A stretch of 64,000 nucleotides of DNA from Vibrio tarriae (GCF_002216685.1 NZ_CP022353.1:930001-994000), one strand, 5' to 3'; positions 45,736-54,582 are shown, counted from the first letter of the stretch. Program-made: numbers and translations. Notes: generated by a model from the sequence alone, not told the origin.

Positions 45736-46383
45736 ATGCAAAACATGACAATAAACAGTGCATACGGAGCGAGCAATCTTGCTTCTACAGATCGTCAGTC
45801 AGCAGCGCAGCAGCTAGCAGAGCAATTTCCAATTGTGAAAAAAGCACAAGAAGAAGTAGCGCCTATGCAAACACGTCAAGCCAGTAAAGATCCATTAGAT
45901 CTGATCGATGAATTGCTGAGTAAGTATCTTGGTGAACAAACCAACCGCGCAGAGGGTATGGCGGATAATATTAAAGTGCGCTCAGATGCGATCGCTGAGA
46001 TAAGCCGCTTATGGGGCCTGGTGATGCAAGATAATATGAATTTTACAAATCCTAATGATAATAAGGTTACAACCCCATTAGGTGACAGTGTCAGTTCAGG
46101 TTATTTAGAACAAATCGATAGCATCATTCGAGAAAAGCTCAATGACGATCGTGGGATTTCTGCGATCACAGGTAAGAATCTTGATGATTCTAAACGATAT
46201 GCTGTGTCTTATACTGATCTCCAGTCACTCGATGCAACGGTAACAGCGTTTAACGACACCATTCAGGTTGATATTGATACCGAGCAACAACGTTTCAAAA
46301 ACGTGATGACAGAGATCTCTTCTGCACAAGAGGAGATTCGTGATGTCCGCCAAGTGATTGTTCGACTCTCACAAGCAAGTTAA
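45736..46383 (+). CDS. Probable hydrophilic translocator/tip protein (VopW-type)
   Basis: A 215-residue hydrophilic protein, helical at both ends, with the ATG at 45736 eight bases after TAGGAG. The C-terminal helix (SYTDLQSLDATVTAFNDTIQ and on through FKNVMTEISSAQEEIRD) resembles the terminal coiled coil of needle-tip or filament proteins such as EspA/SseB and LcrV-class proteins. The T3SS2 hydrophilic translocator is known as VopW, but I cannot confirm from sequence that this is it. The position between ring and C-ring genes and the secreted character support a tip role. Confidence 0.5.
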   Translation: MQNMTINSAYGASNLASTDRQSAAQQLAEQFPIVKKAQEEVAPMQTRQASKDPLDLIDELLSKYLGEQTNRAEGMADNIKVRSDAIAEISRLWGLVMQDNMNFTNPNDNKVTTPLGDSVSSGYLEQIDSIIREKLNDDRGISAITGKNLDDSKRYAVSYTDLQSLDATVTAFNDTIQVDIDTEQQRFKNVMTEISSAQEEIRDVRQVIVRLSQAS

Positions 46384-46397
46384 CCGGAGGCATAACA

Positions 46398-46613
46398 ATG
46401 AAAGTCGCATTAGATGTGGTGATTGCTCATTGCAATTTAAGCTTGGATGAACTGAATCAATTGAGCAAAGGTAAGATGGTAAAAATTGAAGACTTCGTCC
46501 AATCTCAAGTGATGTTGAAAAGTGGTAACGAGCTAGTCGCGACTGGACAACTGATTAAAGTGGATGACCAATACGCGGTGACTGTTGACTTTGTCAATGA
46601 GGTGAAAAGCTAA
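46398..46613 (+). CDS. vscQ2: Short SpoA-domain C-ring protein (SctQ C-terminal type)
   Basis: A 71-residue protein that is essentially one SpoA/FliN domain: VALDVVIAHCNLSLDELNQL, then GKMVKIEDFV, and LVATGQLIKVDDQYAVTVDFV. The signature is clear. Full-length SctQ has about 300 residues with two SpoA domains; other systems also make a short C-terminal product of about this size from an internal start. Here only the short form exists as a separate gene. It lies 14 bases after the translocator candidate with GGAGG before the ATG, and is followed by a terminator. Confidence 0.82.
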   Translation: MKVALDVVIAHCNLSLDELNQLSKGKMVKIEDFVQSQVMLKSGNELVATGQLIKVDDQYAVTVDFVNEVKS

Positions 46614-46645
46614 AAGGGGCTAAGCCCCTTTTGTTTTGTTTTTTA
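46612..46645 (+). terminator. Rho-independent terminator of the VscL2-VscQ2 operon
   Basis: AAAAGGGGC and GCCCCTTTT enclose TAA, which overlaps the vscQ2 stop region, followed by GTTTTGTTTTTT. Confidence 0.88.
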
Positions 46646-46824
46646 TATTTTTTTAGGTTTAATTAGTGACTTTTCACGGTTTTATCATCATTTTATTCCG
46701 TGATTCAGCAAAATTCGCATCAGGAGTTTGACATGACCGTCTTGATTACCACGGCCATAAGGACAGAGAAGTTCTCTTTTAATCACGATAAATAACGACG
46801 AAAAACAGTGAAAAGGGTTCAACG

Positions 46825-47376
46825 ATGTTAAGAAACTACTTACTAGGCAACCAAGTCATTTTCGATACGCTCAAACGTGAAGTATTAACCACTGACAAAA
46901 TCATCAGTTTAGGTGGGCGTGAAGCGGCGATATTGAAATTGCTGTGTGAAAATGCCAATACCGTTATTACTAAAGAAGAAATTAACGACAAGGTATGGGG
47001 TAAAGTGTTTGTCAGTGAAACCTCACTGACCAAAGCCATTTCAAACTTAAGAAAGTCACTGCAACTGATTGATGGAGTGATGTGTGAAATCAAAACCATT
47101 CCTAAAGAGGGATATATGCTTATTTTGGAAGGAGAAAACTTAGGTCTTATGGTAACGGAAGATGAACCACCACTAGAGGTGAAACGAATCGAATCAAAAG
47201 ATTTAGCCATGATCAAAGCGCCAGCCGCGAATCATCGCTTTCTGCCAGCGCTCTCGAAAACAGAAGAGAATGCTCACTCCGGCTGCATTAAACCCAGTTG
47301 GCTCCTGTTGGCGGTATTCTCATCTGCACTGATTTCTTCATTTGCAAGTGCAGGCATGGTGTTATTACTCAAGTAA
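46825..47376 (+). CDS. vttRB: ToxR-like regulator VttRB (VtrB)
   Basis: A 183-residue membrane-bound regulator. Residues about 10-105 form an OmpR-type winged helix (GGREAAILKLLCENANTVITK, WGKVFVSETSLTKAISNLRK, IKTIPKEGYML). A membrane helix lies at the very C-terminus (SWLLLAVFSSALISSFASAG), with almost no periplasmic part. VttRB/VtrB is the second step of the T3SS2 regulatory cascade: it is induced by VttRA and activates the secretion genes from the membrane. It stands alone between two terminators. Confidence 0.93.
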   Translation: MLRNYLLGNQVIFDTLKREVLTTDKIISLGGREAAILKLLCENANTVITKEEINDKVWGKVFVSETSLTKAISNLRKSLQLIDGVMCEIKTIPKEGYMLILEGENLGLMVTEDEPPLEVKRIESKDLAMIKAPAANHRFLPALSKTEENAHSGCIKPSWLLLAVFSSALISSFASAGMVLLLK

Positions 47377-47387
47377 GCATTAAGAAA

Positions 47388-47422
47388 TAAAAAGGGCAGA
47401 GTTATGTGACTCTGCCCTTTTT
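47388..47422 (+). terminator. Rho-independent terminator after vttRB
   Basis: AAAAAGGGCAGAGT and ACTCTGCCCTTTTT enclose a six-base loop, followed by TATTT. Confidence 0.9.
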
Positions 47423-48214
47423 ATTTATATGGTATTAGGAGAAGTTCGCGACACTAACGTCCAGATACACGATAGTTGTTAACCTATAACTGTCTTTTAC
47501 TTTGTAACCTATACTCGACTTGAGCATTTTAGCGTAGCTTTCATGCCTATTACGAATTGTAAGGTTTTATTTTGCCATGACGGATACTAGTGTGCCGACT
47601 AAGCATTAATATAAAAATTCTCTTGTAATAATCAGATCAACTCAATAGCTTGTCATTATTTATATTAGCTAATCTCACAATCTCTTCATGGTTAGAAAAT
47701 GTCAATGCTATGATTACTGTTTTCCATGGATGGTATTATAAAAAGACTCTGCATGTTTAAACCATATCAAACTAATGTAGTAGAACAAAGATTGTGAGTT
47801 CTGCTTGAGTAATTTACAAAATAAATCCTAGTTTATCTTCAGCCTAGAGTTATATTTTGATACCTTTAGGAAGATGCTCATGATAAAACTTGACAAGAAG
47901 TGAATTTGCGTTGTTTTTTTATGATGTAGCAACACAGATACTTGATCTTTCTTTGATTCTGTAAGAAGTTTTTCGTTATGTTCTTCACGAGCTTTCATCT
48001 TGATTATTGCTTGCATAAAGCTTTCTGGTTTATTGCTCTTATGAAGATTGGGTAAAAAAAATCTCCTGTTTTATCTTTTTTTTTCACTAGTTTTACTTGC
48101 TGGTTGGCTTTAAATTTCGAGTCGTCAGGTGATGAGCTAGTGCAAAAGAAAGAATGCACTATTAGATCATTTAATTAGAAATAACATCGTAATCTATAGT
48201 AGGAGGATTCATTT
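47423..48214. other. Long intergenic region between vttRB and the needle gene
   Basis: About 790 bases without a convincing gene. The largest frame is a 62-codon leftward one with no ribosome site, which I reject. The stretch is AT-rich and should include the promoter of the needle-VscR2-to-VscS2 operon near its right end. In V. parahaemolyticus additional genes occupy the equivalent interval, as far as I recall, so it may be a deletion scar. Confidence 0.5.
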
Positions 48215-48520
48215 ATGACTATTTCGACCCGTGATATTGCTGGCGCACAAACTGCAGCAAAAGCTGCGTGGGCTGAAGATGATGCTTTGAAAACAACGGA
48301 GGTTGGTACTGCATTTGAATATATGGTTGCAGTTGCAGATTCCGCGGTAGAGGATTTTATTAAAGCTAATGCGACACAAGCTGGTGGATTACAGCTTTCT
48401 GCAGGTGAGTCATTACAACTACAACGCTTAATGGGTGATCAGAGTATTACTGTACAAACAGGTACTTCAACCCTGAAATCAATTAAAGACTCAATTTCTT
48501 CAGCAGCACGTAATATCTAA
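48215..48520 (+). CDS. vscF2: Probable T3SS2 needle subunit (SctF)
   Basis: A 101-residue helical protein behind AGGAGG. Its C-terminal end (ITVQTGTSTLKSIKDSISSA, closing in RNI) aligns in pattern with the terminal helix of needle proteins such as MxiH (ending SNTVKVIKDVDAAIIQNF), and the two-helix layout with a polar turn (AGGLQLSAGES) also fits. It is longer than usual (80-85). Alternatively it is a second rod-type protein; the 29385 gene matches rods better. It precedes vscR2 with a GC-rich hairpin between. Confidence 0.62.
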   Translation: MTISTRDIAGAQTAAKAAWAEDDALKTTEVGTAFEYMVAVADSAVEDFIKANATQAGGLQLSAGESLQLQRLMGDQSITVQTGTSTLKSIKDSISSAARNI

Positions 48521-48535
48521 TTACGTTGATTAGAT

Positions 48536-48555
48536 CGCCGGAGCTTGCTCCGGCG
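48536..48555 (+). terminator. GC-rich hairpin between needle and vscR2
   Basis: CGCCGGAGC pairs with GCTCCGGCG, followed by TTTGTTTCTC. A partial terminator here would make needle mRNA more abundant than mRNA for the export apparatus. Confidence 0.75.
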
Positions 48556-48580
48556 TTTGTTTCTCTACATGGGAGGGAGC

Positions 48581-49255
48581 ATGGTTGAATTATTAAGTCC
48601 TGCCAATGCCTATGCTGGGGTTAACCTTGTCTCCCTGCTGGTGTTGGTACTGCTTTCTGCAGTGTTTTTTATTTGTTTTACGGGGTTCGTTAAATACTCG
48701 ATCGTATTGAATATCATCAAAAATGCGGTGGGTACACAGCAAATTCCCCCTGCGATTGTGGTTAACCTACTGGCTGCACTGATGGCGCTCAATGGAGTAT
48801 GGCCACAGATTCAACCGGGTATTGAGCGAATCAAACCTTACTTTTCACAGCAAGAAAAGCAAGAGCTAAATCAAGAGATTAATAACGATTTACCGAAAAA
48901 CGTCACCATGTACTCGTTAGTGAGTGAGTGGTCGACTTTTTTCCCTGAATTACTAGAACATGCCAAACAGAAAACCGATAAGTTAACAGCAATTATAGAA
49001 TTACCATTTAACTTTGATAAAGAGCATGACACCTTTAAGTATTTTATTGGAAGCCTGATATACGATCTTTATCAAGGCTTTGAGCTCGGGTTAAAGCTTT
49101 ATATTGTTTTTGTAAGTATCGACTTTTTAATTGCTGTTATTTTAAGTGGGGTAGGTATGACAATGCTATCACCTACGGTGATATCAACCCCTGTTAAATT
49201 GGCCGTATTTTATTTCTCAGATAGCTGGACGATTTTGTTTAAAGCGCTGGGGTAA
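48581..49255 (+). CDS. vscR2: T3SS2 export apparatus protein (SctR/FliP family)
   Basis: A 224-residue FliP-family protein with four membrane helices: SLLVLVLLSAVFFICFTGFVK near the start, then AIVVNLLAALMALNGVWP, and two C-terminal helices separated by the typical GVGMTMLSPTVISTPVKLAVFYFSDSW loop. The ATG at 48581 follows GGGAGGG; the longer frame to 48545 has no ribosome site. Five SctR subunits form the core of the export gate with SctS and SctT. It is followed two bases later by vscT2. Confidence 0.93.
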   Translation: MVELLSPANAYAGVNLVSLLVLVLLSAVFFICFTGFVKYSIVLNIIKNAVGTQQIPPAIVVNLLAALMALNGVWPQIQPGIERIKPYFSQQEKQELNQEINNDLPKNVTMYSLVSEWSTFFPELLEHAKQKTDKLTAIIELPFNFDKEHDTFKYFIGSLIYDLYQGFELGLKLYIVFVSIDFLIAVILSGVGMTMLSPTVISTPVKLAVFYFSDSWTILFKALG

Positions 49256-49257
49256 TT

Positions 49258-49941
49258 ATGCAGCAGATACTGTTTCCCAATTGGTTATTGTTTGCTGGTT
49301 TTTATCTTTTTTTACGTGTTTTTAACCCTACACGTCTTTATTTAGATAATACCAGCAGTTTGGCAATCGCCATCATGTTAGCAATTGGATTAGAAAGTGA
49401 GCATTTAGCCCAGCCGGCAACGTTACTCTGGGTAATGGCGACACTGACGTTTGCTTTTGTTTGCTCGGTACCTTATTGGTTAAGCGGTATGGTGGGTGGC
49501 GTATTACAACAAATGCTACTACTCAACGAACAGTCAGTGCAAGATCACCGTTTCACTGAAGAATCAGAAGCTTTGGCTAAGTTATGCAGTTTAGTGTTTG
49601 TGGCTTATGCACTTGAAAATGGAGCAGTATTTAAACCGCTGCTCGATTTAATTGTAAGCCGGCATATGGCACAGCCTGAGATGAGTTTCGCGACGTTATA
49701 TCAGACCGTGGTGGAACATATGCAGATGATTTTGATCATCACTGGAAAATACATCATTTTGATGTTGGTCATCACAATGTGCTGTGGTTATTTAGATCTT
49801 TTTTTTAAAAAGGCATCACTCTCAATGTTTGTGACGCCAAATATAAAATCGATCGTGATTGTCATCTTATTGAATATTTGGCTATTTCACGATCAGTTCT
49901 ATGTGTTTAACAAAATGATGCAGAGTTTAGGTTATGACTAA
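49258..49941 (+). CDS. vscT2: T3SS2 export apparatus protein (SctT/FliR family)
   Basis: A 227-residue membrane protein with several hydrophobic segments (residues about 6-20, 35-50, 60-80, 155-180 and 190-210). The conserved centre GMVGGVLQQMLLLNEQSVQDHR resembles the SctT/FliR stretch that ends the second helix pair. It completes the R-S-T export gate. The gene lies immediately after vscR2, and its end overlaps the 49934 gene by eight bases. SctT proteins are usually about 255 residues, so this is slightly short, without signs of damage. Confidence 0.85.
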   Translation: MQQILFPNWLLFAGFYLFLRVFNPTRLYLDNTSSLAIAIMLAIGLESEHLAQPATLLWVMATLTFAFVCSVPYWLSGMVGGVLQQMLLLNEQSVQDHRFTEESEALAKLCSLVFVAYALENGAVFKPLLDLIVSRHMAQPEMSFATLYQTVVEHMQMILIITGKYIILMLVITMCCGYLDLFFKKASLSMFVTPNIKSIVIVILLNIWLFHDQFYVFNKMMQSLGYD

Positions 49942-50182
49942 TATCAATCCAGTGTATATCAATCCAATGTTGTTAGACGCTCAACAAGGAGCTGACTTTG
50001 AGCAAATTCTTGCTGAGCAATCAGGACAAATCGAAACGGATGCTTCTCAAGAGGGAGATGAGGTTATTTATACCGATGATGATATCGCCGATATGATTAT
50101 TGCTAACGGTGTAATTACTGAGTCTATTCGTCAAATGCGTGAAAACGAACAAAAGTTAAAGGAGATCCTCGATGAAGTTTAG
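49934..50182 (+). CDS. Small acidic T3SS2 protein of unknown role
   Basis: An 82-residue acidic protein overlapping both vscT2 (eight bases) and vscC2 (11 bases). The sequence is polar (FEQILAEQSGQIETDASQEGDE) with a C-terminal helix (ITESIRQMRENEQKLKEILDE). I recognise no family. Such tightly nested genes before a secretin may encode a secreted component or an assembly factor. The overlaps on both sides make real translation likely. Confidence 0.6.
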   Translation: MTNINPVYINPMLLDAQQGADFEQILAEQSGQIETDASQEGDEVIYTDDDIADMIIANGVITESIRQMRENEQKLKEILDEV

Positions 50183-51629
50183 TCGAATTCTGCTTGCACT
50201 ATGCTGTTTAACCTTTGGAGCGCAGGCAGATGTTTTTATCAAACAGCAAGATATGGATCTGAAACAAGCATTGGATGCTATTGCTAAAGATATGCAGTTA
50301 AAGCTGGTCTCTGACATTGATAGCAAAACCAGCTCTCAGCCGATTACTCAAACATTGTCGGGTTCTGGTCCAGTATTGCTGGCCAAGCTCTCTAACGTTT
50401 TTGATTTTGATTGGTATACCTTTGGCGGCACCCTAACGATTCAATCAGGGCAGCAATATGTTAACTATACCTATAAGCCTAAAAACATCTCACCAGGTCA
50501 ATTACTGACCGAGATGAAAGGCGCTTTTAAAACCAATGGTACGACCAAAATTAAATTGGTTGAGCGCGGACACTCACTGCTGTTTTCTGGTACACGAAAG
50601 TTCGTTACCGATGCCATGGGTTATGCCGCTATGGTGGATAAAAACCAATTTTTAGAAAAAGGCAACAACCTCGAGGTTGCGCGTATCGAGTTTAACTATA
50701 TCTCGGTAATGGATCGAAGCATTGCGACTTATGATGGTCAGGTGAATTTCCCTGGGGCGCAGTCGCTGATTGCGGCCGCTATTACAAATATTGGCCAGTT
50801 CACCAATCTCAATGATGAAGAATTAACCTCTCGTGCTTATCGAGTAAAGCTCAGTCAAGGTGAAAAGCAGGCACTCGAAGAGGATGAAAAATCGACAAAA
50901 GTACAAGCGTTACCAGGCTCAAATGCACTGTTAATACGAGGGACTCAGGAAGAAGTGAAATTGGCTAAACGTATTGCTGCACTTATTGATGTTAAGCGTC
51001 GCCAATTACTCTTTTCACTGAAGGTGTACGACATTTCTGCTGAGCGCAAGGAGAATCTTGGTATTGATAGCGGCTGGTTAAATGGTAGCCGAGGAATTTA
51101 CGATATTGTTGTTCCTCCTTTTACCGAAACGACCGACTTCTTGAAGAATTTTCAAGCTCTCTACACTAATGGTATTGCTCGTAGTGTATATGAAACCAAT
51201 TTATTGGCGTTGGAAAACCAACAAGGCCAGTTTGGTAAAAAACAAACTGCGACATTAACTCTGATCTCAGACAAAGAAGTAAAAACTGAAAAAATTGAAG
51301 CGGATAATAGTTTGTATGTGACTGGCCGTTTGTTGCCATCAGGCCAAGTGCAGGCTCGCATTCAGTATGTCGAAGAAGCGCTGGATGAAGAAGGCGATAG
51401 CAATAGGCCTCCACGAGTAAGTTCACAGTCACTTAACTCCGAGGTTTATATTCAACCAGGACAGACCGTTATCTTAGGTGGCTTTGATAATACGGTCACT
51501 CAACAACAGGAGAGTGGTGTACCCGTTTTATCGAGTATTCCGCTACTTGGTGAGCTGTTTAAATACACCTCAGAAAGCAAACATAAATACAAACGCTACG
51601 TATCAATCTCATTTCAGGTGGTTGAATAA
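50172..51629 (+). CDS. vscC2: T3SS2 outer-membrane secretin (SctC)
   Basis: A 485-residue secretin. Signal peptide MKFSRILLALCCLTFGAQA is followed by two N-domains (MDLKQALDAIAKDMQLKL; VNYTYKPKNISPGQLL) and the C-terminal secretin domain (ALPGSNALLIRGTQEEVKLAKRIAALID; RQLLFSLKVYDIS; YIQPGQTVILGGFDNT; PLLGELFKYTS). It forms the ring through which the needle crosses the outer membrane. SctC proteins reach 500-600 residues, so this is a compact form. Its stop overlaps the vscN2 start (TAATG). Confidence 0.95.
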   Translation: MKFSRILLALCCLTFGAQADVFIKQQDMDLKQALDAIAKDMQLKLVSDIDSKTSSQPITQTLSGSGPVLLAKLSNVFDFDWYTFGGTLTIQSGQQYVNYTYKPKNISPGQLLTEMKGAFKTNGTTKIKLVERGHSLLFSGTRKFVTDAMGYAAMVDKNQFLEKGNNLEVARIEFNYISVMDRSIATYDGQVNFPGAQSLIAAAITNIGQFTNLNDEELTSRAYRVKLSQGEKQALEEDEKSTKVQALPGSNALLIRGTQEEVKLAKRIAALIDVKRRQLLFSLKVYDISAERKENLGIDSGWLNGSRGIYDIVVPPFTETTDFLKNFQALYTNGIARSVYETNLLALENQQGQFGKKQTATLTLISDKEVKTEKIEADNSLYVTGRLLPSGQVQARIQYVEEALDEEGDSNRPPRVSSQSLNSEVYIQPGQTVILGGFDNTVTQQQESGVPVLSSIPLLGELFKYTSESKHKYKRYVSISFQVVE

Positions 51630-52891
51630 TGCTCAAATACTTTTTTAAAGTGAAGGAGTCGTATCAAGACACGGTGATCTGCCGTGTCAATATCGATACT
51701 TTCGTCGGTCAAGAGTGTTTTGTGCATACCGTAGATGGTGAGCGGATCCGAGGCGAAATTGTCAAAGTGATCGGCCCGCAATTGGAGATAAAGCTTCTTC
51801 AACCAGGAGCGGTACAAAGGGGAGGTAAAGTAGAGATTACTCCACGACGTTTTTGTTTCCCTTTGAATGAAGAAGCTTTAGTTGGAAAAGTTATCAACTG
51901 CTACGGTGAAACGTTATATGGAGATAGTTACCTAGAGCAACCGGGAGAGTTTATCGATTTACCGATTGCAGTTGAGCCGATTCCATTACAGATGCGAGCT
52001 CCAATTGAAACGGTATTTCCGACCAAACTGAAAATCATTGATGGGTTGTTTACTATCGGAGAAGGGCAGCGTTTAGGATTATTTGCTCCTGCTGGTGCTG
52101 GTAAAACAACAACCGTATCTATCATGGCAAACAATATGGATGCGGACGTCGTGATCTTCGCCATGATTGGTGAACGTGCGCGTGAGGTTGTCGAGTTTTT
52201 AGAAGGCGAAATCGGTCCCGAGGTGATCAAAAAATCGATCACAATTGTTTCAACTTCTGAAGCGAATCCACTTGAAAAAGTTCGTTCTGGGTTGGTTGCG
52301 GTATCGATTGCTCGTCATTACATGGAGCAGGGGAAAAAAGTTGTACTTTATTTTGATTCTCTGACCCGTTTTGCTCGAGCGCAAGCCATGTTAGATGGAA
52401 CTCCGATTAAGGGAGGGATTCCAATCGGGGTATCTTTGGCATTATCTCGTTTGGTCGAAAGTTGCGGTAACTCAATTAAAGGTTCTGTCACTGGAATTTT
52501 TACTGTACTGATTGAAAAAGAGATTGATGATGACCCGATTGCCCATGAGGTAAAGTCTTTAATCGATGGGCACTTGGTCTACTCGACCACGATCGCAGCT
52601 ACAGGACGTTATCCTGCTATTGATGTACTTAAAAGTAAAAGCCGTTTACAGAATAAAGTACAAGAAAAACGCTACGTTCGGCTCTCTGAAAAAATTAAAG
52701 ATATGGTTTATCGCTATTTCAATGTAGAGCTACTCATTCGAGTTGGTGAATATGAAAAAGGCAATGATCTTGAAACTGACGAGGCAATAGAGCTCTATCC
52801 TAAAATTATCGAATTCTTGAAACAAGGCTTTGAAGGTGTTGAATATGAAGAAACCCTCCAAGAAATGGAAAGAATTTGGACAAATTATTGA
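51629..52891 (+). CDS. vscN2: T3SS2 ATPase (SctN)
   Basis: A 420-residue FliI/YscN-type ATPase. The Walker A motif is APAGAGKTTTVS near residues 152-163; Walker B is KVVLYFDSLTRFARA near 236-250, and the family signature PIKGGIPIGVSLALSRLVE follows. It unfolds effectors and frees them from chaperones at the sorting platform, as a hexamer. The start overlaps the vscC2 stop and the 3' end overlaps the stalk gene. Intact and of usual length. Confidence 0.97.
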   Translation: MLKYFFKVKESYQDTVICRVNIDTFVGQECFVHTVDGERIRGEIVKVIGPQLEIKLLQPGAVQRGGKVEITPRRFCFPLNEEALVGKVINCYGETLYGDSYLEQPGEFIDLPIAVEPIPLQMRAPIETVFPTKLKIIDGLFTIGEGQRLGLFAPAGAGKTTTVSIMANNMDADVVIFAMIGERAREVVEFLEGEIGPEVIKKSITIVSTSEANPLEKVRSGLVAVSIARHYMEQGKKVVLYFDSLTRFARAQAMLDGTPIKGGIPIGVSLALSRLVESCGNSIKGSVTGIFTVLIEKEIDDDPIAHEVKSLIDGHLVYSTTIAATGRYPAIDVLKSKSRLQNKVQEKRYVRLSEKIKDMVYRYFNVELLIRVGEYEKGNDLETDEAIELYPKIIEFLKQGFEGVEYEETLQEMERIWTNY

Positions 52892-53240
52892 AATAGTCGA
52901 TATTAGGATAGAAAAACAAGCAAGGAAGCTTGATAAATTACAAAAAAAAAGGATAGAAATCAGAAGTGAGCTGCTTAAAAAGTGGGATCATATTGAGTGG
53001 CTGCAAAACGAGTTACAAACAATCAATATGAAAAATGAGCATGATAGCCTTAAACGATTATTTATGCGCCGTGAGGGGTTACGTTCTCAAATAGAGTCTA
53101 CATTTTATGATGCTTCGGTCATCAAGCAAGACTTAGATGAAGTGATGTTTGAAATTCAGCAAACTCAATTAGAGAAAAAAAACCTAGAGAAAAGGAAGGA
53201 TCGGTTAACTGAAATGAGAGAACAGTTGATGTATGAATAG
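52845..53240 (+). CDS. vscO2: T3SS2 stalk protein (SctO/FliJ-like)
   Basis: A protein of about 131 residues that is almost wholly coiled coil (QARKLDKLQKKRIEIRSELL; LKRLFMRREGLRSQIESTF; QLEKKNLEKRKDRLTEMREQ). A two-helix coiled coil encoded directly after the ATPase is typical of SctO/FliJ, which sits in the centre of the hexamer and contacts SctV. The ATG at 52845 lies within the end of vscN2; a TTG at 52830 is also open. It overlaps the next gene by eight bases. Confidence 0.8.
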   Translation: MKKPSKKWKEFGQIIEIVDIRIEKQARKLDKLQKKRIEIRSELLKKWDHIEWLQNELQTINMKNEHDSLKRLFMRREGLRSQIESTFYDASVIKQDLDEVMFEIQQTQLEKKNLEKRKDRLTEMREQLMYE

Positions 53241-53973
53241 CATTAATAATTCTGTATCACAATTAACCTTAGATACAATAGAAGATAACCTTGATAAGGT
53301 ACCATCTAAACAATCATGTGATGATAGTGATTTTTCAAAAATTCTTAATCAAGTGAGTAAAGTAGATGGTGAAGTTGTTGAGAGTAGCTTTGAACTTGAA
53401 GAGGACGATGAGGAGGAAAGTGATGCAGAATTATTAAAAAAAACACGAAGTATAGAGTTCGTTGAAGGAAGAGGAATGTTGAATTTTTTATTTCGTCATC
53501 CATCAAGAAATTCATACATAAAAACGATTGGCAAGAAAGTTGATTTAATAAAGAGTAATGATAATTCATTAAAATATCAGCAAGCAAATTATAATTTCAG
53601 TTGGAGAAAATTTGAGATAGAAGGGCTGAAAGTTAAGATAGAGTCATACGATATTGAATTTAAAATCTTCAATGCATTTCACTTTATAGATATCAATTTA
53701 GCAGGCAGACTAGAAAGAAGTTGCGCTTCTCTGAGAGTTGAAGCCACTTATTTTAATAATGGATTTAAAGAATATATTAAGATAGAAGATTATAAACAAC
53801 AGACTAACTTTGCTAAAGTCGGCTTAGATAAGTTTGATCTGTCGGCCAATTACTTTAATCAATTAGAAGGCTTGAATAGATATCGTGTTTATTATAAGAA
53901 AAAATATTATATTTTTGAGTTTGACAATGGAAGATTAGTTAATCTTATAAGAGGTGATGATGACGGTTCTTGA
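53233..53973 (+). CDS. Probable VopZ-type protein between stalk and SctS genes
   Basis: A 246-residue soluble protein. The first 70 residues are acidic and disordered (FELEEDDEEESDAELLKKT); the rest is a beta-rich domain with many aromatic and charged residues (YNFSWRKFEIEGLKVKIESY; YRVYYKKKYYIFEFDNG). By position it equals the V. parahaemolyticus gene for effector VopZ, between stalk and vscS2, as I recall. A needle-length regulator (SctP) is also expected at this place. No proline-rich SctP pattern is visible. It overlaps neighbours on both sides, so it belongs to the structural operon. Confidence 0.5.
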   Translation: MNSINNSVSQLTLDTIEDNLDKVPSKQSCDDSDFSKILNQVSKVDGEVVESSFELEEDDEEESDAELLKKTRSIEFVEGRGMLNFLFRHPSRNSYIKTIGKKVDLIKSNDNSLKYQQANYNFSWRKFEIEGLKVKIESYDIEFKIFNAFHFIDINLAGRLERSCASLRVEATYFNNGFKEYIKIEDYKQQTNFAKVGLDKFDLSANYFNQLEGLNRYRVYYKKKYYIFEFDNGRLVNLIRGDDDGS

Positions 53974-54193
53974 TGTTACAGCAGCAAGCTTAAATATTCT
54001 AACTGATGCAATCATTATTTTCTCTGTTGGCTTTGTTATTACAGGCGTCTTGGTCGGTCTGCTACAGACAGTGTTTAGTATCCAAGATCCTGGGTTACCC
54101 ATGGCGGCTAAGTTAGTTGTTTTTATGGTGCTACTAACCCAGTTTGGTGGCAGTATTTATGAGCAATTTCATCTATTATTCAGAGAGTTATAA
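53957..54193 (+). CDS. vscS2: T3SS2 export apparatus protein (SctS/FliQ family)
   Basis: A FliQ-family protein of about 78 residues with two membrane helices: ILTDAIIIFSVGFVITGVLV and AKLVVFMVLLTQFGGSIYEQF. The connecting loop LLQTVFSIQDPGLPMAAK matches the highly conserved FliQ phrase (Q-A-x-T-x-I-x-D/E). Start codons at 53957 and 53960 are both possible after GAGG. It completes the R-S-T gate. It overlaps the preceding gene by 17 bases. Confidence 0.93.
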   Translation: MMTVLDVTAASLNILTDAIIIFSVGFVITGVLVGLLQTVFSIQDPGLPMAAKLVVFMVLLTQFGGSIYEQFHLLFREL

Positions 54194-54207
54194 TTTGAGG
54201 AGACATT

Positions 54208-54582
54208 ATGAAGACACTACGAGAAATCGTCTATAAAACGCTTGTTGATCATTTTAATGTATCACCAAATCTATTATCACGAATTGAAAATAATGAACCT
54301 ATTAGCATTGAACTAGTAGGAGGAGAGGAAATTTTTATTCATTTGAATGAGTACGTGTTACAGAGTTTTATTGAGATTCCCCTAAAAGATAGTCGTAATT
54401 TACGTTACAAAGCACCTAAGATTATGGAGATATTACAAGAAGATCCAGATATGTTTATGAATATACAGAAAGATAAAGTTGTCTTAGTCACCGAAATTGA
54501 TAAAAAGTTACATAGTATCGAAAAGGAACTATCAACTAAGCTAACAATTTTTAATAAAATGGCAGCGGAAATTAAGCTATAA
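54208..54582 (+). CDS. Class I type III chaperone (VocC-like)
   Basis: A 124-residue soluble protein behind TTGAGGAG. It shows the mixed alpha/beta pattern of class I chaperones and an acidic middle (SIELVGGEEIFIHLNEYVLQ; PKIMEILQEDPDMFMNIQKD). At this position V. parahaemolyticus encodes VocC, a broad chaperone that recruits several effectors to the ATPase. As the only chaperone at the end of the structural operon it probably serves several Vops. Its stop lies next to the convergent end of vttRC. Confidence 0.68.
   Translation: MKTLREIVYKTLVDHFNVSPNLLSRIENNEPISIELVGGEEIFIHLNEYVLQSFIEIPLKDSRNLRYKAPKIMEILQEDPDMFMNIQKDKVVLVTEIDKKLHSIEKELSTKLTIFNKMAAEIKL

Noticed and set aside
47828..48016. Leftward 62-codon open frame in the gap after vttRB
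   Set aside because: No ribosome binding site, no recognisable family and composition like non-coding sequence.
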